A stretch of DNA of 64,000 nt from Zingiber officinale (GCF_018446385.1 NC_055991.1:121191794-121255793), one strand, 5' to 3'; positions 44,709-57,932 are shown, counted from the stretch's first letter. The notes: generated by a model not told the origin, from the letters alone. Translations and numbers: made by a program.

Positions 44709-45160
44709 ATGGCCAGACCAGGCATCGTTCCACCAAAATTCGAGGGGGACTTCGCAGACTGGAAGCGTCGTATGGAGGTATTCCTAAGAACTGATTTCGA
44801 AATTCGATTTATTATGAAGTATGGTTTTGTAGCTCCGATGAATCAAGATGGAGAAGAAAAAGAGGAGAGCCATTGGACAAAGAAGGAGCAGAACGAGTCT
44901 GTAGCGAACAGCCGTGCGGAATATCACCTACTGAGCGTACTGCTGCCTCAGGAAGTCAACCGCATCGGAAGCTACTCGTCGGCCAACGAACTTTGGGAGA
45001 AGTTCCTGGAACTCCACGAAGGCACGTCCGAAGCGAAGCTTGCTAGAAGAGACATCCTCCGGAACAAACTGATGAACATCCGTCTGGAAAAAGGTGAGAA
45101 GGTAGCCGGTCTACATGCAAAGGTAAAAGAATTAATTACTGGTCTCGAGAACCTCGGTGA
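44709..45160 (+). CDS. gag region of LTR element D, first part
   Basis: The Copia gag N-terminal module starts MARPGIVPPKFEGDFADWKR and runs to the element E insertion point. It includes the LPQEVNRIGSY and LWEKFLELHEGTSEAKLARR blocks that are shared closely with element E's gag, so D and E are one clade. It is a fossil. Confidence 0.8.
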
Positions 45161-48100
45161 TGTTGGTGCAGCAGGGACCGACAAGAGGGGGGTGAATTGC
45201 CTGCAAATAAAAGCTATACCCTCCTCAACCAATTTAAACTCAAATAAATGCAATAGTTATAAATTTAAACAAAACTAAACTATGAACAGAAAAGAAGGAC
45301 TCAGCTATTTACTTGGTTACAACCAAGAAGGTTGTTAATCCAAGGCAGTAATAAAGTGCTATGAACGATCTCCTTCTCTGAAGGCGGAGAAGCCTTTTAC
45401 ACACTTGGAAGTACAGAACTATTGCTAGAATGAAAGTACAGAAATTGTAGTTCGATTTCGTTGTTTACGTTTGCTGTGTTGAATAGCTACCCGAGACCCC
45501 CTTTATATAGGGGTTATAGAGCTTATCAAATAACCTGAACCTTCGGGATCAGGTTTGACTCGAGAGGGATCGGTCGACCGATCCCCAGGTTTGGTCGACC
45601 GAACCTGCTGTACCTGCCCAGTCTTCCGTCCAGGTGCAGTCTCTGTAGATCGAGCTTGGGTTCGGTCGACCGATCCTTATGTTTGGTTGACCGATATGCC
45701 AACGGCCTCCAGCTGAGTTGACCCGATCAAAATGCTCGACTGAGTCTCTGGATAAACTTGGGTTTGGTTGACCGATAACTTCACCGCTGGCTGATGTGAT
45801 GTTGACGTGTCACCAACGGTTGTGCTCTGATGCAAAGGGGTTCGGTTGACCGATCAGGGTGTTCGGTCGACCGAACCATTGACAAGTCAACTTCCAGTTG
45901 ACTTGTTCTGGTTCGGCTTCCTTGGGTGATTTCGGCCATCCGGAATAGGGCTCACCCGAACCCAGTTCCCGACCTTCTCCTTGAGTAGTCTTCCGTCCCG
46001 GCTTTACATCCCTCGAACACCGCGCATGTTCTTCACGCCCACCGGGTGTACTCTTCCGCAGCTCTCTCGTCCTTTGGAAGCACCGAGCCCGTCGGCTCCC
46101 TTCCCGTGCCGTCCTTCTCGCTAGCTGCATCTTCCGCTCGACTTCCTGCGCTCCTAAGCTCCTGCACACTTAGACACAGGGATCAGACACAAAGCAGGAC
46201 CTAACCTAAACTTGGTTGATCACATCAAAAACTACCACGGGGTTCAACAATCTCCCCTTTTTTGATGTGTATCAACCCAAGTTCAGGTTAGGGTTAAAAC
46301 AAATAGATAGTAATTTAAAGAAATTACTAAACTAACAATTCAGGCATAAATTTACAACTTTAAAATAAATTGCAACATGAAAATTTATACTTAAAATTTT
46401 TTTTAACTAACTCCCCCTAACTGAGCTTATCTTTATTCTCCCCCTTTGATCACATCAAAAAAATTCAAAGTTAAACACTTTCTAAGTAAAGATTAAAAAA
46501 CTGAGTTAGGTTTAATTTCAAAAATTTCTAAGTTTTGAAAAATTTTCCAAGTTAAAATAAATTTTCAGAATTTTCCAAAAAATTTCTAAGTAAAAATTTC
46601 AAGAAACATTTTTTCTAGAGAATTAAAAAATTTAAAGAATTTCTAAGGAAATGTTTAAAAACTTTTCAAAGCATTATTTAATTCTAATTTTAATGCTTTT
46701 ATCAGAAAGTTAATTAAATATTTTTATTTCGATATTTCGGTTTCCAGGTCGTGACGAGACACTTGGCCTTCTTGGTTATTGGAGCAACAACTACTTCCTT
46801 AGACAAAACTTCCATAAAGAACCTCAATGTTTAATTTTCTCACTGTAAGCTTTTAACCAAAAGAGAAATTTAAACCAGTAAAGATTTTGGAACGCAATAA
46901 AGGTTCCTACCTACAGGGTTGGTCAAAAACTTAAGGGGTACATAGTTTCTTGGTATTTTCCTAAGTTGACCCTGATGCTTTCTTATGTACCAATTTAATT
47001 TTTCATATAACTTTAATTTTGAATGTGGAAAAATATTTTTAAAACATGCATCAGTTTTCAATTTTTTAATTTCTAATTTTAAAACTTCATTTTCTGATTT
47101 CAAATATTCATTTTCCTTTTCTACTTTATCTAATTCTTTAGAAAGAGCTTTAATAAAATAAAAGGACTGTTTAGGGTTTAGGGCACGTACCTTACTTACC
47201 TCGTCTTGTGATGCTCCCCCTTCATCACAGCCTTCTTCTTCTGTTGTTCCTCCCCCTTCATCTATGCTCATTTCTGAGCTAGACGTTTCTTCTAGTTGAT
47301 GATTGGCCATCAGTGCTAGTCCCGAGAATTCTTCGACTTCGGATTCGGAGGACGATGAATCATCCCACGTGGCCTTTAGGTTGTATTTGGGTCGAGCTGA
47401 CTTCTTACTCTTTTCTTTACTTTTGCTTTTCAATTTTGGGCAGTCATCTTTGATATGTCCTTCTTCGTTGCAATTGTAGCAACGAACCACTCTTTTATTT
47501 TGTTGGAACTTTTTCGACTGCGATCTAAATTTATTAGATTTAAAAAATTTATTAAAGCGTCTTACCAATAGTGCCGCTTCCGATCCATCGATCGAGGCTT
47601 CGGAGTCAGAACCGTTTGTTCTTGCCTTCAAAGCGATGTTCTGACTTATCTTTTCTACTCCGTTGGGCTCTGCAACTCGAGATTCGTGAAGTTCAAAAGT
47701 AAAAAACAAATGTTCTAGAGTACTTACCTCGAAATCCTTAGAGATGTAGTACGCATCTACTAAGGAGGCCCATTCGGGAGTTCTCGGGAAGGCGTTGAGC
47801 GCGTACCGGATCGAGTCCCGGTTCGTTACTTCTTCTCCAAGATTGGTTAGTTGCGTGATCAGCTCTTTGATCCTTGCTTGGAGTTGCGCTACCTTTTCGC
47901 CTTGGTTCATCCAGAGGTTTGTCAACTAGGTCCGGAGGATGTCGCGCCTTGCTAGCTTTGCCTCAGAAGTACCTTCGTGAAGCTCCAGGAATTTTTCCCA
48001 GAGATCTTTCGCGGAGTCGTAGCTTCCAATCCGATTTACCTCCTGAGGTGGCAGAACGCTGAGCAGGTGGAACTCAGCCTTTCCGTTGGCGACAAAATCG

Positions 48101-49423
48101 GCTTGCTCCTTCTTGCTCCATGTGTTTTCTTCTTTATCTTTCGGCGCTGCAAAACCATATTTCATTGTAATAAGAATATCAAAATCCGTTTTAAAGAATA
48201 CCTCCATTTTTCATTTCCATGTAGTGAAATCTCCGTCGAACTTCGGGGGATGAATGTTCGTGCCGGCCATTGTTATGATCTTTGTGCTTCAGATGGCGGT
48301 TAGTCTCTCTTAGACTGTTAGGCTCTGATACCACTTGTTGGTGCAGCGGGGACCAACAAGAGGGGGGTGAATTGCCTGCAAATAAAAGCTATACCCTCCT
48401 CAACCAATTTAAACTCAAATAAATGCAATAGTTATAAATTTAAACAAAACTAAACTATGAATAGAAATGAAGGACTCAGCTATTTACTTGGTTACAACCA
48501 AGAAGGTTGTTAATCCAAGGCACTAATAAAGTGCTATGAACGATCTCCTTCTCTGAAGGCAGAGAAGCCTTTTACACACTTGGAAGTACAGAACTATTGC
48601 TAGAATGAAAGTACAGAAATTGTAGTTCGATTTCGTTGTTTTCGTTTGCTGTGTTGAATAGCTACCCGAGACCCCCTTTGTATAGGGGTTCTAGAGCTTA
48701 TCAGATAACCTGAACCTTAGGGATCAGGTTTGACTCGAGAGGGATCGGTCGACCGATCCCCAGGTTTGGTCGACCGAACCTGCTGTACCTGCCCAATCTT
48801 CCATCCAGGTGGAGTCTCTGTAGATCGAGCTTGGGTTCGGTCGACCAATCCTTATGTTTGGTCGACCGATCGGCCAACGACCTCCAGCTGAGTTGGCCCG
48901 ATCAAAACGCTCGACTGAAACTCTGGATAAACTTGGGTTCGATCGACCGATCATTTCACCGCTGGCTGATGTGATGCTGACGTGTCACCAACGGTTGTGC
49001 TCTGATGCAAAGGGGTTCGGTTGACCGATCAGGGTGTTCGGTCGACCGAACCATTGACAAGTCAACTTCCAGTTGGCTTGTTCTGGTTCGGCTTCCTTGG
49101 GTGATTTCAGCCATCCGGAATAAGGCTCACCCGAACCCAGTTCCCGGCTTTCTCCTCGAGTAGTCTTCCGTCCCGGCTTTACGTCCCTCGAACACCGCGC
49201 ATGTTCTTCACGCCCACCGGGTGTACTCTTCCGCAGCTCTCTCGTCCTTCGGACGCACCGAGTCCGTCGGCTCCCTTCCCGTGTCGTCCTTCTCGCTAGC
49301 TGCGTCTTCCGCTCGACTTCCTGCGCTCCTAAGCTCCTGCACACTTAGACACAGGGATCAGACACAAAGCATGACCTAACCTAAACTTAGTTGATCACAT
49401 CAAAACTACCACGGGGTTCAACA
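45161..49423 (-). mobile_element. LTR element E (Copia type, gag-only), inside D
   Basis: A minus-strand element: its 5' LTR is 48336-49423, the initiator-Met primer site (complement) 48322-48333, the gag region about 48270-46870, and the 3' LTR 45161-46249. The target duplication ggtga is perfect (45156-45160 and 49424-49428) and falls inside D's gag. The LTRs differ at about 11 of the first 410 positions I compared (near 2.7%), so it is young but not the youngest. The internal region (about 2.1 kb) has no pol. Each LTR carries a dense cluster of 'tcggtcgaccga' palindromes. Confidence 0.93.
46870..48270 (-). CDS. gag region of LTR element E
   Basis: The Copia gag region includes an N-terminal module (48207-47926, EVFFKTDFDILITMKYGF and LLSVLPPQEVNRIGSYDSAK), then RYALNAFPRTPEWASLVDAY, a CCHC zinc knuckle (CYNCNEEGHIKDDC), an acidic Ser-rich stretch and a long coiled coil (47925-46870). 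It ends with the RKIPRNYVPLKFLTNPVGRN block that in full-length Copia elements precedes pol; here the LTR-proximal tail follows instead. It is an LTR-element fossil with about one or two breaks. Confidence 0.85.
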
Positions 49424-50430
49424 GGTGAAACGGTAACAAACCGGGACACCATACGCTACGCACTCAACGCATTTCCTCGAACTCCGGAGTGGACATCAAT
49501 CGTTGACGCCTACTATATTTCAAAAGACCTGGAGGTAAGTACTTTAGAAGAGTTGTTTTCTACTCTTGAGTTACATGAAACCAGGTGTGCAGCTACAACA
49601 AAAGACTCAAGTCAGATAATGGCGTTGAACGCAACCAAGAAGGATGAACCCGAGTCAGACTCCGAAGAAGACCAATAAGCATATATGGTAAGAAACTTTA
49701 AAAAGTTTTTTAGATCTAATAAATTTAAAGAAATGCAGAATAAAAAGAATTTAAGAAATAGAAGAAAAGTGTGTTGCTACCAGTGTCAAAAGGAAGGACA
49801 CTTAAGAGAGGATTTCCCAGAACTAAAGAAGGACAAAATGAAGACACCCAAGAAACACAAGAACTTAAAAGCCACTTGGGACGACACTTCATCATCTTAG
49901 TATGAGATTCAAGAATATGCCGGGATAACACTGATGGCAAGCTATGAAGGACAAAGTACATCAGAACCCAGCATCGATGAAGGGGGAGGGGAGCGACCTC
50001 AGATGGAAGTAGCGAAGCAGGGGGAGATTCAGACTTCAGGTCTGATATGGTAAGTGAGGTATGCCTCTTTCCCCCTGATGAACTTTACTTTGGTATTAAG
50101 GCAATGGCAAAATCCATGTATAAATTAGAAAATAAAAATACTAAATTACAAAATGAAATTATAGAAACAAAAAGAATTTTGGCAAAATCATGTCTTATAG
50201 AGGATTTTGAAAAATTAAAAATTGAAAATGAAAAACTAAAAGAATAAATAAAAAGATTGAAAAATCTAATGGCTCAAATATTTCTACTTTTAGAAATTAT
50301 AGAGGTTTAAATTGGTATTATAGATTTCATCAAAGTCAAATTAGAAATATATCAAAAGTCTATGTACCTAGGAAATATTTGATTAACCCTGTAAGAAGGA
50401 ACCTCTGTTGGGTTCCGAAAACATGTTTAA
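49424..50430 (+). CDS. gag region of LTR element D, second part
   Basis: This continues rightward from the element E insertion with the RYALNAFPRTPEWTSIVDAY block, a CCHC-like zinc knuckle (CYQCQKEGHL), acidic and coiled-coil parts and the RNISKVYVPRKYLINPVRR end block. It is a fossil with several breaks. The following 700 bases up to the polypurine tract are AT-rich and non-coding. Confidence 0.75.
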
Positions 50431-52027
50431 CTTGAATTTTTTTAAACTTAGCATTTTTCAACAAGAAAGTTAAACAGATAGTTTCTTTATGAGGCTTTGT
50501 CTAAGGAAGTGGTTGTTGCTCCAATAACCAAGAAGGCCTAGTGCCTCGCCACGACCTGGAAGCCAAAATACTGAAATCAAATGTTTAATTAACTTTCTGG
50601 AAAAAGTATTAAAGTTAGAATTAAATAATGCTTAAAAGTTGTTAAACATTTGTTTTAAAAATTTTGTTTAACTTAGAAAATGTTTCTAATGAAAAAAAAA
50701 ATTATTATTTTTGGATTTTTTTTTAACTTGACTTAAATTTTTTTTATTGCCTCAGAAACTTTTTTATATATAAAAAAAATTCCTTAAATTTTTTTTTTAA
50801 AATTTTTTTTAAGGTATCTATTCTGTTGCACAAAATTTTATTTTTACTTAGAAATTTTTCCAATGTGCCTTAAAAATTTTTTCCTTATGAATATTTTAAA
50901 CTTAGAATTCTTTTAACACTTAAGATTCTTTTTGAGAACTTACCTTAGACTTGTTTAGAAACCCCTATTTTTTATGTGATCAAAGGGGGAGAAGGATGTT
51001 AAGTCTAGGGGGAGGTAATATATTTTTTAATTGAAATATCTTTAGACTTATTTGCAAATTAATTGCAAATTAATTGTTTTTATTGCATATGTTTACCCTA
51101 ACTTAACTTGGGTTGCTCACATCAAAAAGGGGGAGATTGTTGAACCCCAAGGTGTTTTGATGTGATCAAACAAGCTAAGTTAGGTCCTGCGTTGTCTAAC
51201 CCTTGTGTCTAAGTGTGCAGGAGCTTAGGAACACAGGAAGTCGAGCGGAAGACGCGGCTAGCGAGAAGGACGACACGGGGAGAGAGTCGACGGGCTCGGT
51301 GCGTCCGAGGGACGAGGTGACCGCGGAAGAGTACACAGGTGGACGAGAAGAATGTGCGTGACATTCGAGGGACGAGAAACCGGGAAGGAAGGCTGCTCGA
51401 GGAAAAGGCCGGAACTTGGGTTCGAGTGAGCCCTATTCCGGATGGCCGAGATCACCCAAGCTAGCGGAGCCGGAGCGAACAAGACCCGGACCGAGACGAG
51501 CTGAACCGGAGATGAAAAAGTCAACATTGTTGACTTTGGGCTCCGGGGCGCCTGGAGCCCTCCGGGGCGCCCGGAACCCTTCCGGGCGCCCGAACCTGGA
51601 TTTTGACCAGGATCGCGTCAAACGCGATCTGATCGTTTGGGGGATAAAATTTTATCCCCCCGAGGGCGCCCGGAACCCCTTCGGGACGCCCCGACCAGTG
51701 CTATAAATATAACACTGATCTGCACAGTTAAATCAATGAACTTGTAATTCATTTCTTTCTGTGCTTTCTATTCTTTTGTACTATCAACGCTGTAAGAGGC
51801 TACTCCGCCCAGAGGAGAATCAGATAGTGCGCCGTCTTTGCCTTGGATTAGCAATCCTCTGATTGCAAACCAAGTAAACTCTCTTGTGTCTGATCTTTTA
51901 ATTTAGTCTCTTCTTTTTATTATTACAAGTGTCTGTTAATTAGTTGAATATCCGAGAAAGGTTTTTGGTTTAATTTTTGTAGGGTAATTCACCCCTCCCC
52001 TCTTGCTGGCCTCCAAAGGGACCAACA

Positions 52028-55000
52028 TATTTAAGGTCCTACAGGATCATCTGATACGCCTTAAATAGGTTGAGCTAAATTCCACAGCTTATCTCGTTAC
52101 TAACGACTCTGGCTTATTGGAGGGGCCTCCAGTTGGCATCCGAGGGGTCTTCAGTCAATTGAGGTGCCTTGAGTACTATTCATCGAATGGTCAATTTTAG
52201 CATTGAGTATTCCACTTTCCCGCTCGCTTGGGTGATGCTCTGGTCATCCAGAGTTGAGCTCACCTGAACCCAACTCTGACCTTCTTCTCAAGCAGGCTTC
52301 CTCCTCGGCTTCTCATTCCTCAGATGCCCCGTGCATGTTTGTTTCGCTCCACCGGTGTACTTTTCTATAACTTCTCATCCCTCGAATGCACTAAGTCCAT
52401 CGACTCATTTTTCGTGTCATCCTTCTCGCTCATTGCATCTTCCTCTCGACTTCTTATGTTCCTAATTCCCTGTACTCTTAGACATAAGGTATCAAATCCA
52501 CATGGCTTAACTTAACTCGGTTAAGCATATCAAAATTAACCTAAGGTATTTACATCTCTCCATTTTTGATGTATATCAACCTGAGTTAAAGTTATGATAA
52601 ACATAAAAAATAAATAATTTAACACAATTAAATATATAAATTACAATTTAAAGACTATTTTAAAAATTTTAAACTCCACCTTATCTTAACTCATCAAATT
52701 TCTTCCCTTTGATCATATTAAAAAAACCTTTGAAAATTTTTCTAGGGGATGTAAACACATTATACAAGCATGTGTCTTTTCACTTAAGTTATTTGATATA
52801 GAAAATATTTTTTAACAATTAATCCTCAGTTTTATAAAAATAATTTAAAAATTATTTTAATTTTCAAAAAATCCTAATTTTTTTTGTTAAGGCCAAACAG
52901 AAGTATTTAGATTAGGATAAATTTGTTTACAAATAAATAATTTTATTTTAATCAGAATAAATATTTTTGAATAAAAATTGCTATTTTTTTTAATTTATAT
53001 GCTTAAAAATATATTTGAACTTGTAAAAATCTTGCTAATTTTTCTAAACATAGAAAATATAATGTTTATTTACTGAAAAATTAAGTTGTTCAAAAAATCA
53101 ATATTACAAATTTTTTAATATTAATTTTTTTGGTAAAGAATTTATAAAGAAATATATATCAAATGAAAAAAAATCAAAAATATTTATGCTAATAGATAAC
53201 ATTTTTATCTATCTCAAAAAAATATTTAATAGAAAAATCAAATAGATAATATTTAAAGTTATTTTTTCTAAAAAAAAATTCAAACGTGCATATAAAATTT
53301 ATTTCTAACAAAAATAATTTAATGACTCAAAATAGATTTAGATACCTAAAATAATTGCTTATCTACTAGATTTATTAATTAATTTAGTGGGATATTATTT
53401 TTGATATCTTTTTAATTTGACCCTTATGATTTTTCAAATACTAATTAAGTCTTCCAATATTTTTAAAATTCAAAATACATATAGAATTTGAATTTGAGTA
53501 TGAAGAATTCTATTTGATCTTTTAATTTTTTATTTTCAATTTGAATTTATCAAATTGTTCTAAAGGACATGTTGTTGCTAATTTAATTTTGAGATCAATG
53601 TTATCTTTCTTTTTTTTTTTAATTTTAAATACTTGGACCTTAATTTGCATAAAGACCTAGATATCAGTTTAATACCTTAACAAAGTTGGTCAAGAGGTAT
53701 AATACGTACCTCACTTACCATTTCAGTTTCATAGTTTGAGTCTCCCCCTTCATCGATTCTTTTCTCTGAAGTAGCTCCCTCTTCATCGATGCTCTCTTTT
53801 TGGTGACTTGCCATTAATACTAGTTCGGTATACTCCTCAAACTCGGACTCTTCTTATGACGACTCATCTCATGTTGCTTTGAGGTTCCTCTGTTTGGTCT
53901 TTCTTGACCCTTTATCCTTCTCTTTTTCTTTTAAATTGGGACGGTTATCTTTAATATGCCCTTTTTTATTTCAGTTGTAGCATTTCAGTTTCCTTTTTCC
54001 CAAAAAAACTTCTTGCCCTGTGTCTTATTAAATCTATTAGTTTTAAAAAACTTATTTAGCTTTCTTATCATATATTCTTCTTCATCTTCTTTGCTCGAGG
54101 AATATAACCCTTGTTCGTACTTCTTGTTGGCTTTTAGCAATAAATTTTGATTTGACTTCCTTTCTTTTCTTAAACATGCACATCTTGAGTCGTGTAATTC
54201 TAAAGTTGAAAATAGTTCTTAAAGTACTCACCTCTAGGTCTTTTGAGATGTAGTAAGCATTTACTATTGATGTCCACTATTGGGTTTTCAGAAAGACATT
54301 GAGTGCATATTGGATTGAGTTCTGATTCGTTACTATTTCACTGAGGTTGGTGAGTCCAGTAATTATCTCCTTAATCTTTACGTATAGTTGAACCATCGTT
54401 TCTTGTTTTTCCATTTGGAGGTTTGTTATTTGATTTTGGAGGATATCCCATCTTGCCAGCTTGGCCTCCAATATTCCTTCATGAAGCTCTAGGAAATTCT
54501 CCTAGAGTTCTTTAACCGAGTCATAGGTGTTAATCTGATTGACTTCTTAGGATAGTAATACACTTAGCAGATAGAACTCTGCTTTGTTGTTGGCCATAAA
54601 GTCAGCTTGTTCCTTTTTGCTCCAGAGATGTTCTTCTTTTTCTTCTCCGTGCTGATTTTTGAGTGTTACAAAATCATATTTGATTGTAAGAAGAATGTTA
54701 AAATTAGTCTTGAGAAAAACCTCCATACAGTGCTTCAAAAGTGCAAACTCCTCCTCGAACTTCAATGGATGAATGCTTGATTTGACCATCGTCTTGTTAC
54801 TTTAGTCAACTACTAATCTTTCTAAAGTGGTTGACCTCTGATAGTGGACTGTCTAGAGGGGGAGTAAATAACTTACAATAAAAAGTTAACACTTCTCTTG
54901 CTATCAAATGTAGCAAGAACACACAGTTAATTTATTAAAATAATAAGACATAAATAAAGTAAGAGACACAACGAATTTACTTGGTTTACAACTACGAAGG

Positions 55001-55843
55001 TTGTTAATCCAAGGTAGTAGAAGCTCAACTAAAAATATCTCTTTTGTTGATGCCGAAGTAGACTCTTACATACTTTGAAAGCTCAGAAACTAAAGAATGA
55101 ATGTAGAAATAAAGCACAGATTGTGTTATGAACTAAGAGGACAAGCTTTCTATTTATAGCCCAATGGTCAAAAGTGGCAGTTTGCTAATATAGCAGCTTG
55201 AGATGTCTCGGACAGTTGGAGGCACCTCCAAGTAGATAAAGATTTATCCACGCCAATGTTCTCTTTTTTGATTTGGCAGATTGGAGGTGCCTTGAGTAAT
55301 CCACCGTGCCTCAACTACAGTTCATGCAATGCGCCTTGGATCATTTGAGGCGCCTTGAATAGGATGAGTTGGACTCCATAGCTTATATCTTGGCCAATGG
55401 CTCCAGCTTATTGGAGGCACCTCCAATTGACCTGAGACGCTTTGGGTACTATTCATCTGAGGTGTCTCCAATCAATTGAAGCGCCTAGAGCAGTGTTCAC
55501 CGAATGGTTAATTTCAGCATTGACCATTCCACTGTCCCGTTCGCTTGGGTGATATTTCAGCCATCCGGATTTGAGCTCACACGAACTCGACTCTGACATT
55601 CTCTTTGAACAGACTTCCTCCCCAACTTCTGCTCCCTCGAATGAGCCATGCACGTCATTCTCGCTCTACCGGTGTACTATTCCACAACTTCTCATCCCTA
55701 GGATGTATCGAGTCTATCGATTCACTTTTTGTGTCACCCTTTTTACTCGCTCGCGTCCTGCACACTTAGACACAAGATATCAAATCTACAGGACCTAACT
55801 TAACTCGGTTGAACACATTAAAAATAACCCGAGGTACTTATAT
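52028..55843 (-). mobile_element. LTR element F (Copia type), decayed
   Basis: A minus-strand element, the oldest of the group by decay. The right (5') LTR is about 54846-55843, the gag region about 54790-53700, and the left (3') LTR is only partly left (52028-52551), abutting the D insertion. Both LTR parts share the order of U3 blocks with elements C to E and H (for example the conserved block around 55480-55770) and a TATA-like box (minus, 55158-55151). The primer site is degenerate. No pol is seen. It has many breaks. Confidence 0.75.
53700..54790 (-). CDS. gag region of LTR element F
   Basis: Recognisable Copia gag blocks (EVFLKTNFNILLTIKYDF, EAKLARWDILQNQITNLQ, YALNVF and a faint zinc knuckle near 53925-53990) are spread over this interval. 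It is a fossil with many breaks. Confidence 0.65.
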
Positions 55844-55865
55844 CCTCAATCCGAATGTGGGTGAC

Positions 55866-56023
55866 CAGTGGCGAATCCAGATAAAAAAGGAAGAGGGTGC
55901 TTAAAGAAGGGAGCTGGAGCTTGTCTTCCTTCTCGTTGCCCCTCGGACTACAACATACTGGTGAAATTTTTCGAGAGAAAAGGAGTGCTCAAGTACACCC
56001 CCGCTCCCCTAGATCCGTCACTG
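55866..56023. mobile_element. hAT-type MITE (158 bp)
   Basis: The ends CAGTGGCGAATCCAG and, inverted, CAGTGACGGATCTAG form the terminal repeat. A perfect 8 bp duplication tgggtgac lies at 55858-55865 and 56024-56031. It is non-coding, and is inserted just beyond the LTR of element F. Confidence 0.9.
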
Positions 56024-56031
56024 TGGGTGAC

Positions 56032-56687
56032 GGGGTGCTTGGAGAGGGAAACGTGAGTGGCGTGTCTCTCTCCTTTAGGGTAGTATAAATAAGAGCTCGT
56101 TCCATATCCTGCGGATAGGGAGACAATTTTTTATTTTTTTTTCTCTCTAGTTACTATGGGTCTGACTTGAACATCAAAGTAACCGAGCCAAGACCTGTCT
56201 TTAACTTCCATTCTAATTCTATTTGACTGCTACATAGATTAGCTTGTGTATTTCTAGCTGGGTGAGATCCACAGTGAAGACCTCCGACCTGTCATCTGCT
56301 TCATCCTGGATGGTTCTCTCCTCGATTTGGGACCGGTTTACATTTTAAAGTGCAATTAGTACAAAAATAGACTCAATTATATTTTTGACTGATTCAACAA
56401 TTACTGAAAGCTTACATGCCCACTCTAGCATAATTAATCTTTATGTGACTTTAATTAAATACATTTTTGGATTGGAAATAATTGTGAAAATATTGAAAAA
56501 AAAAGCCAGCATTAATTAATTCAGAAGTGATATTTTATTTTTCCAAAAAAAAAAAAAATCAGAAGCCCCATCGAAGACAACTGAAAGAAAGAGTAGGTGA
56601 AGTTTGAAACGATCAGCACAAAGATGGCCGCACACTCAATTTGTTGCAAGTCAACAACCACCGCACTGGTGCAATGTGGGCCAATGG
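56032..56687. other. 3' flank of arogenate dehydratase, no gene
   Basis: AT-rich spacer. The 100-170 bases next to 56688 are the likely 3' untranslated region. A homopolymer A run lies at about 56547-56559. No gene was found. Confidence 0.6.
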
Positions 56688-57932
56688 TCAACTGTCTGTG
56701 GTCCACGGGGTCATGTCCATGGGGTAGCTGCCGAGGACTCGGAGGAAGGAGGTGAACTCCTGGACCTCGGCGAGGGCGTTCTGGGCGCGGGGCTCCGCCA
56801 GCGACGCCTGGAAGTCCAGGTAGAAGGTGTAGTCGAAATTCTTGGCCGTGGCCCTTGTCTCCTCCTCCGGCACCCCCCGCTGTTCCTCCTCCCGGATCGG
56901 CCGCCGGCGTTGAGGCCGGCTCTCGATCTTGGTCAGCCCGATGTCGCGGAACGCAAAAGCCGAGAGCACCTTGAACAGCACCGAGGTTCCCTCGTGGTCG
57001 TGCGCCGCGAACACGATGCTGGTCTTGAACGGCCGGTCGGCCCGCGGCACGATCGGCTCCCGCGCCAGCATCACGAACCGCGTCACGTTTCCTTGGTCGT
57101 CCTGGATCCCTTTCGCCAAGATCTCCAGCCCGTAGAGTTCGGCCGCCCGCGCCGATGCGATGGCGGCCGTGTCCCTCAGGCCGTTCGCCGACACGTACTC
57201 GGCCGCCCCGGCAGTGTCGTAGAAGGCCTCGCGCACCACGGTCAGCCCCAGGGCCGTGAGCGTGTCCTCGCACTGCGCCAGCGCCTGCGGGTGGCTGATG
57301 ACTCGAGTGAGCTGTTCCCGGCGCACGCCCGGGAGCGCCAGCAGGCAGTGGTGCACCGGCAGTTGCACTTCGCCCACGATGTGGAGGCGGTGGCGCAGGA
57401 GGAGGTCATAGTTGCGGTGGATGCTGCCTCCTAGCGAGTTCTCCACTGGGAGGACGGCGCGGTCGGCCACCCACTGCTCCACGGCCTGGAACGCCGCCTC
57501 GAACTGGTCGCAGGGGATGGCATCGCAGTTGGGGTAGGCCTTGGCGGCGGCGGGCTCGCTGTAGGCGCCCGGCACGCCCTGGTACGCCACGCGCAGCTGA
57601 GATCCGTGTTTTGGGGCGAGCGACGGGTCGGCGATGGTGAGTGGCTGTGGGAGGCAGAGGGGCACGATGTCCATCATGGAGCCAGAGGAGGAGGATGTAG
57701 TTGCCAGAAGATCATGGTTGTCCTCAGCTGGATTCTGCGGTGGCGGTGGCTCTTGATGTTGGTGGGAGGAGACGTTGCTGGAGAGGATGGAGCAGGCGCT
57801 GAGCCAATCGGAACGGCTGGAGACGACGGCGCTGTGGAAGAAAGGGGAGGTGCCAGGCCGGTGAACGCAACGAACCAAGTGGCTGGATGATCGTCCCAAG
57901 AATGTAGGAGGCGTCAAGATTGCAGCCGCCAT
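56688..57932 (-). CDS. ADT: arogenate/prephenate dehydratase, plastid, intronless
   Basis: Intact, 414 residues, no intron. It makes phenylalanine from arogenate (the last step of the shikimate-to-Phe route) in plastids. Residues 1 to ~110 are a Ser/Pro-rich transit and linker region. The prephenate-dehydratase catalytic domain follows ([13 protein letters not shown] from 114, [18 protein letters not shown] near 161-178, [11 protein letters not shown] near 212-222, and the catalytic TRF triplet at 284-286). The ACT regulatory domain follows (from about 303, [23 protein letters not shown], with the phenylalanine-binding ESRP at 337-340). Both domains are needed for feedback control by Phe. The very high GC and single exon are usual in grasses and related monocots. 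Whether it also uses prephenate cannot be read from the sequence. Confidence 0.96.
   Translation of the reverse strand: MAAAILTPPTFLGRSSSHLVRCVHRPGTSPFFHSAVVSSRSDWLSACSILSSNVSSHQHQEPPPPQNPAEDNHDLLATTSSSSGSMMDIVPLCLPQPLTIADPSLAPKHGSQLRVAYQGVPGAYSEPAAAKAYPNCDAIPCDQFEAAFQAVEQWVADRAVLPVENSLGGSIHRNYDLLLRHRLHIVGEVQLPVHHCLLALPGVRREQLTRVISHPQALAQCEDTLTALGLTVVREAFYDTAGAAEYVSANGLRDTAAIASARAAELYGLEILAKGIQDDQGNVTRFVMLAREPIVPRADRPFKTSIVFAAHDHEGTSVLFKVLSAFAFRDIGLTKIESRPQRRRPIREEEQRGVPEEETRATAKNFDYTFYLDFQASLAEPRAQNALAEVQEFTSFLRVLGSYPMDMTPWTTDS

Larger units (their letters stand above)
43782..52027 (+). mobile_element. LTR element D (Copia type, gag-only), hosts element E
   Basis: The 5' LTR is 43782-44652, the initiator-Met primer site 44655-44666 and the 3' LTR 51138-52027, with a polypurine run just before it. 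A perfect 5 bp target duplication tattt occurs at 43777-43781 and 52028-52032. The gag region begins at 44709, is interrupted by element E at 45161-49423, and carries on from 49424 to about 50250. Then follow an AT-rich tail and the 3' LTR. Without E the element is about 4.0 kb and has no pol domains. TATA boxes are at 44327-44334 and 51702-51709. It is a fossil with several breaks in gag. Confidence 0.92.

Noticed and set aside
56521-57890. Long open frames overlapping arogenate dehydratase on both strands
   Set aside because: They are GC-driven shadows of the intact ADT frame and have no conserved domain.
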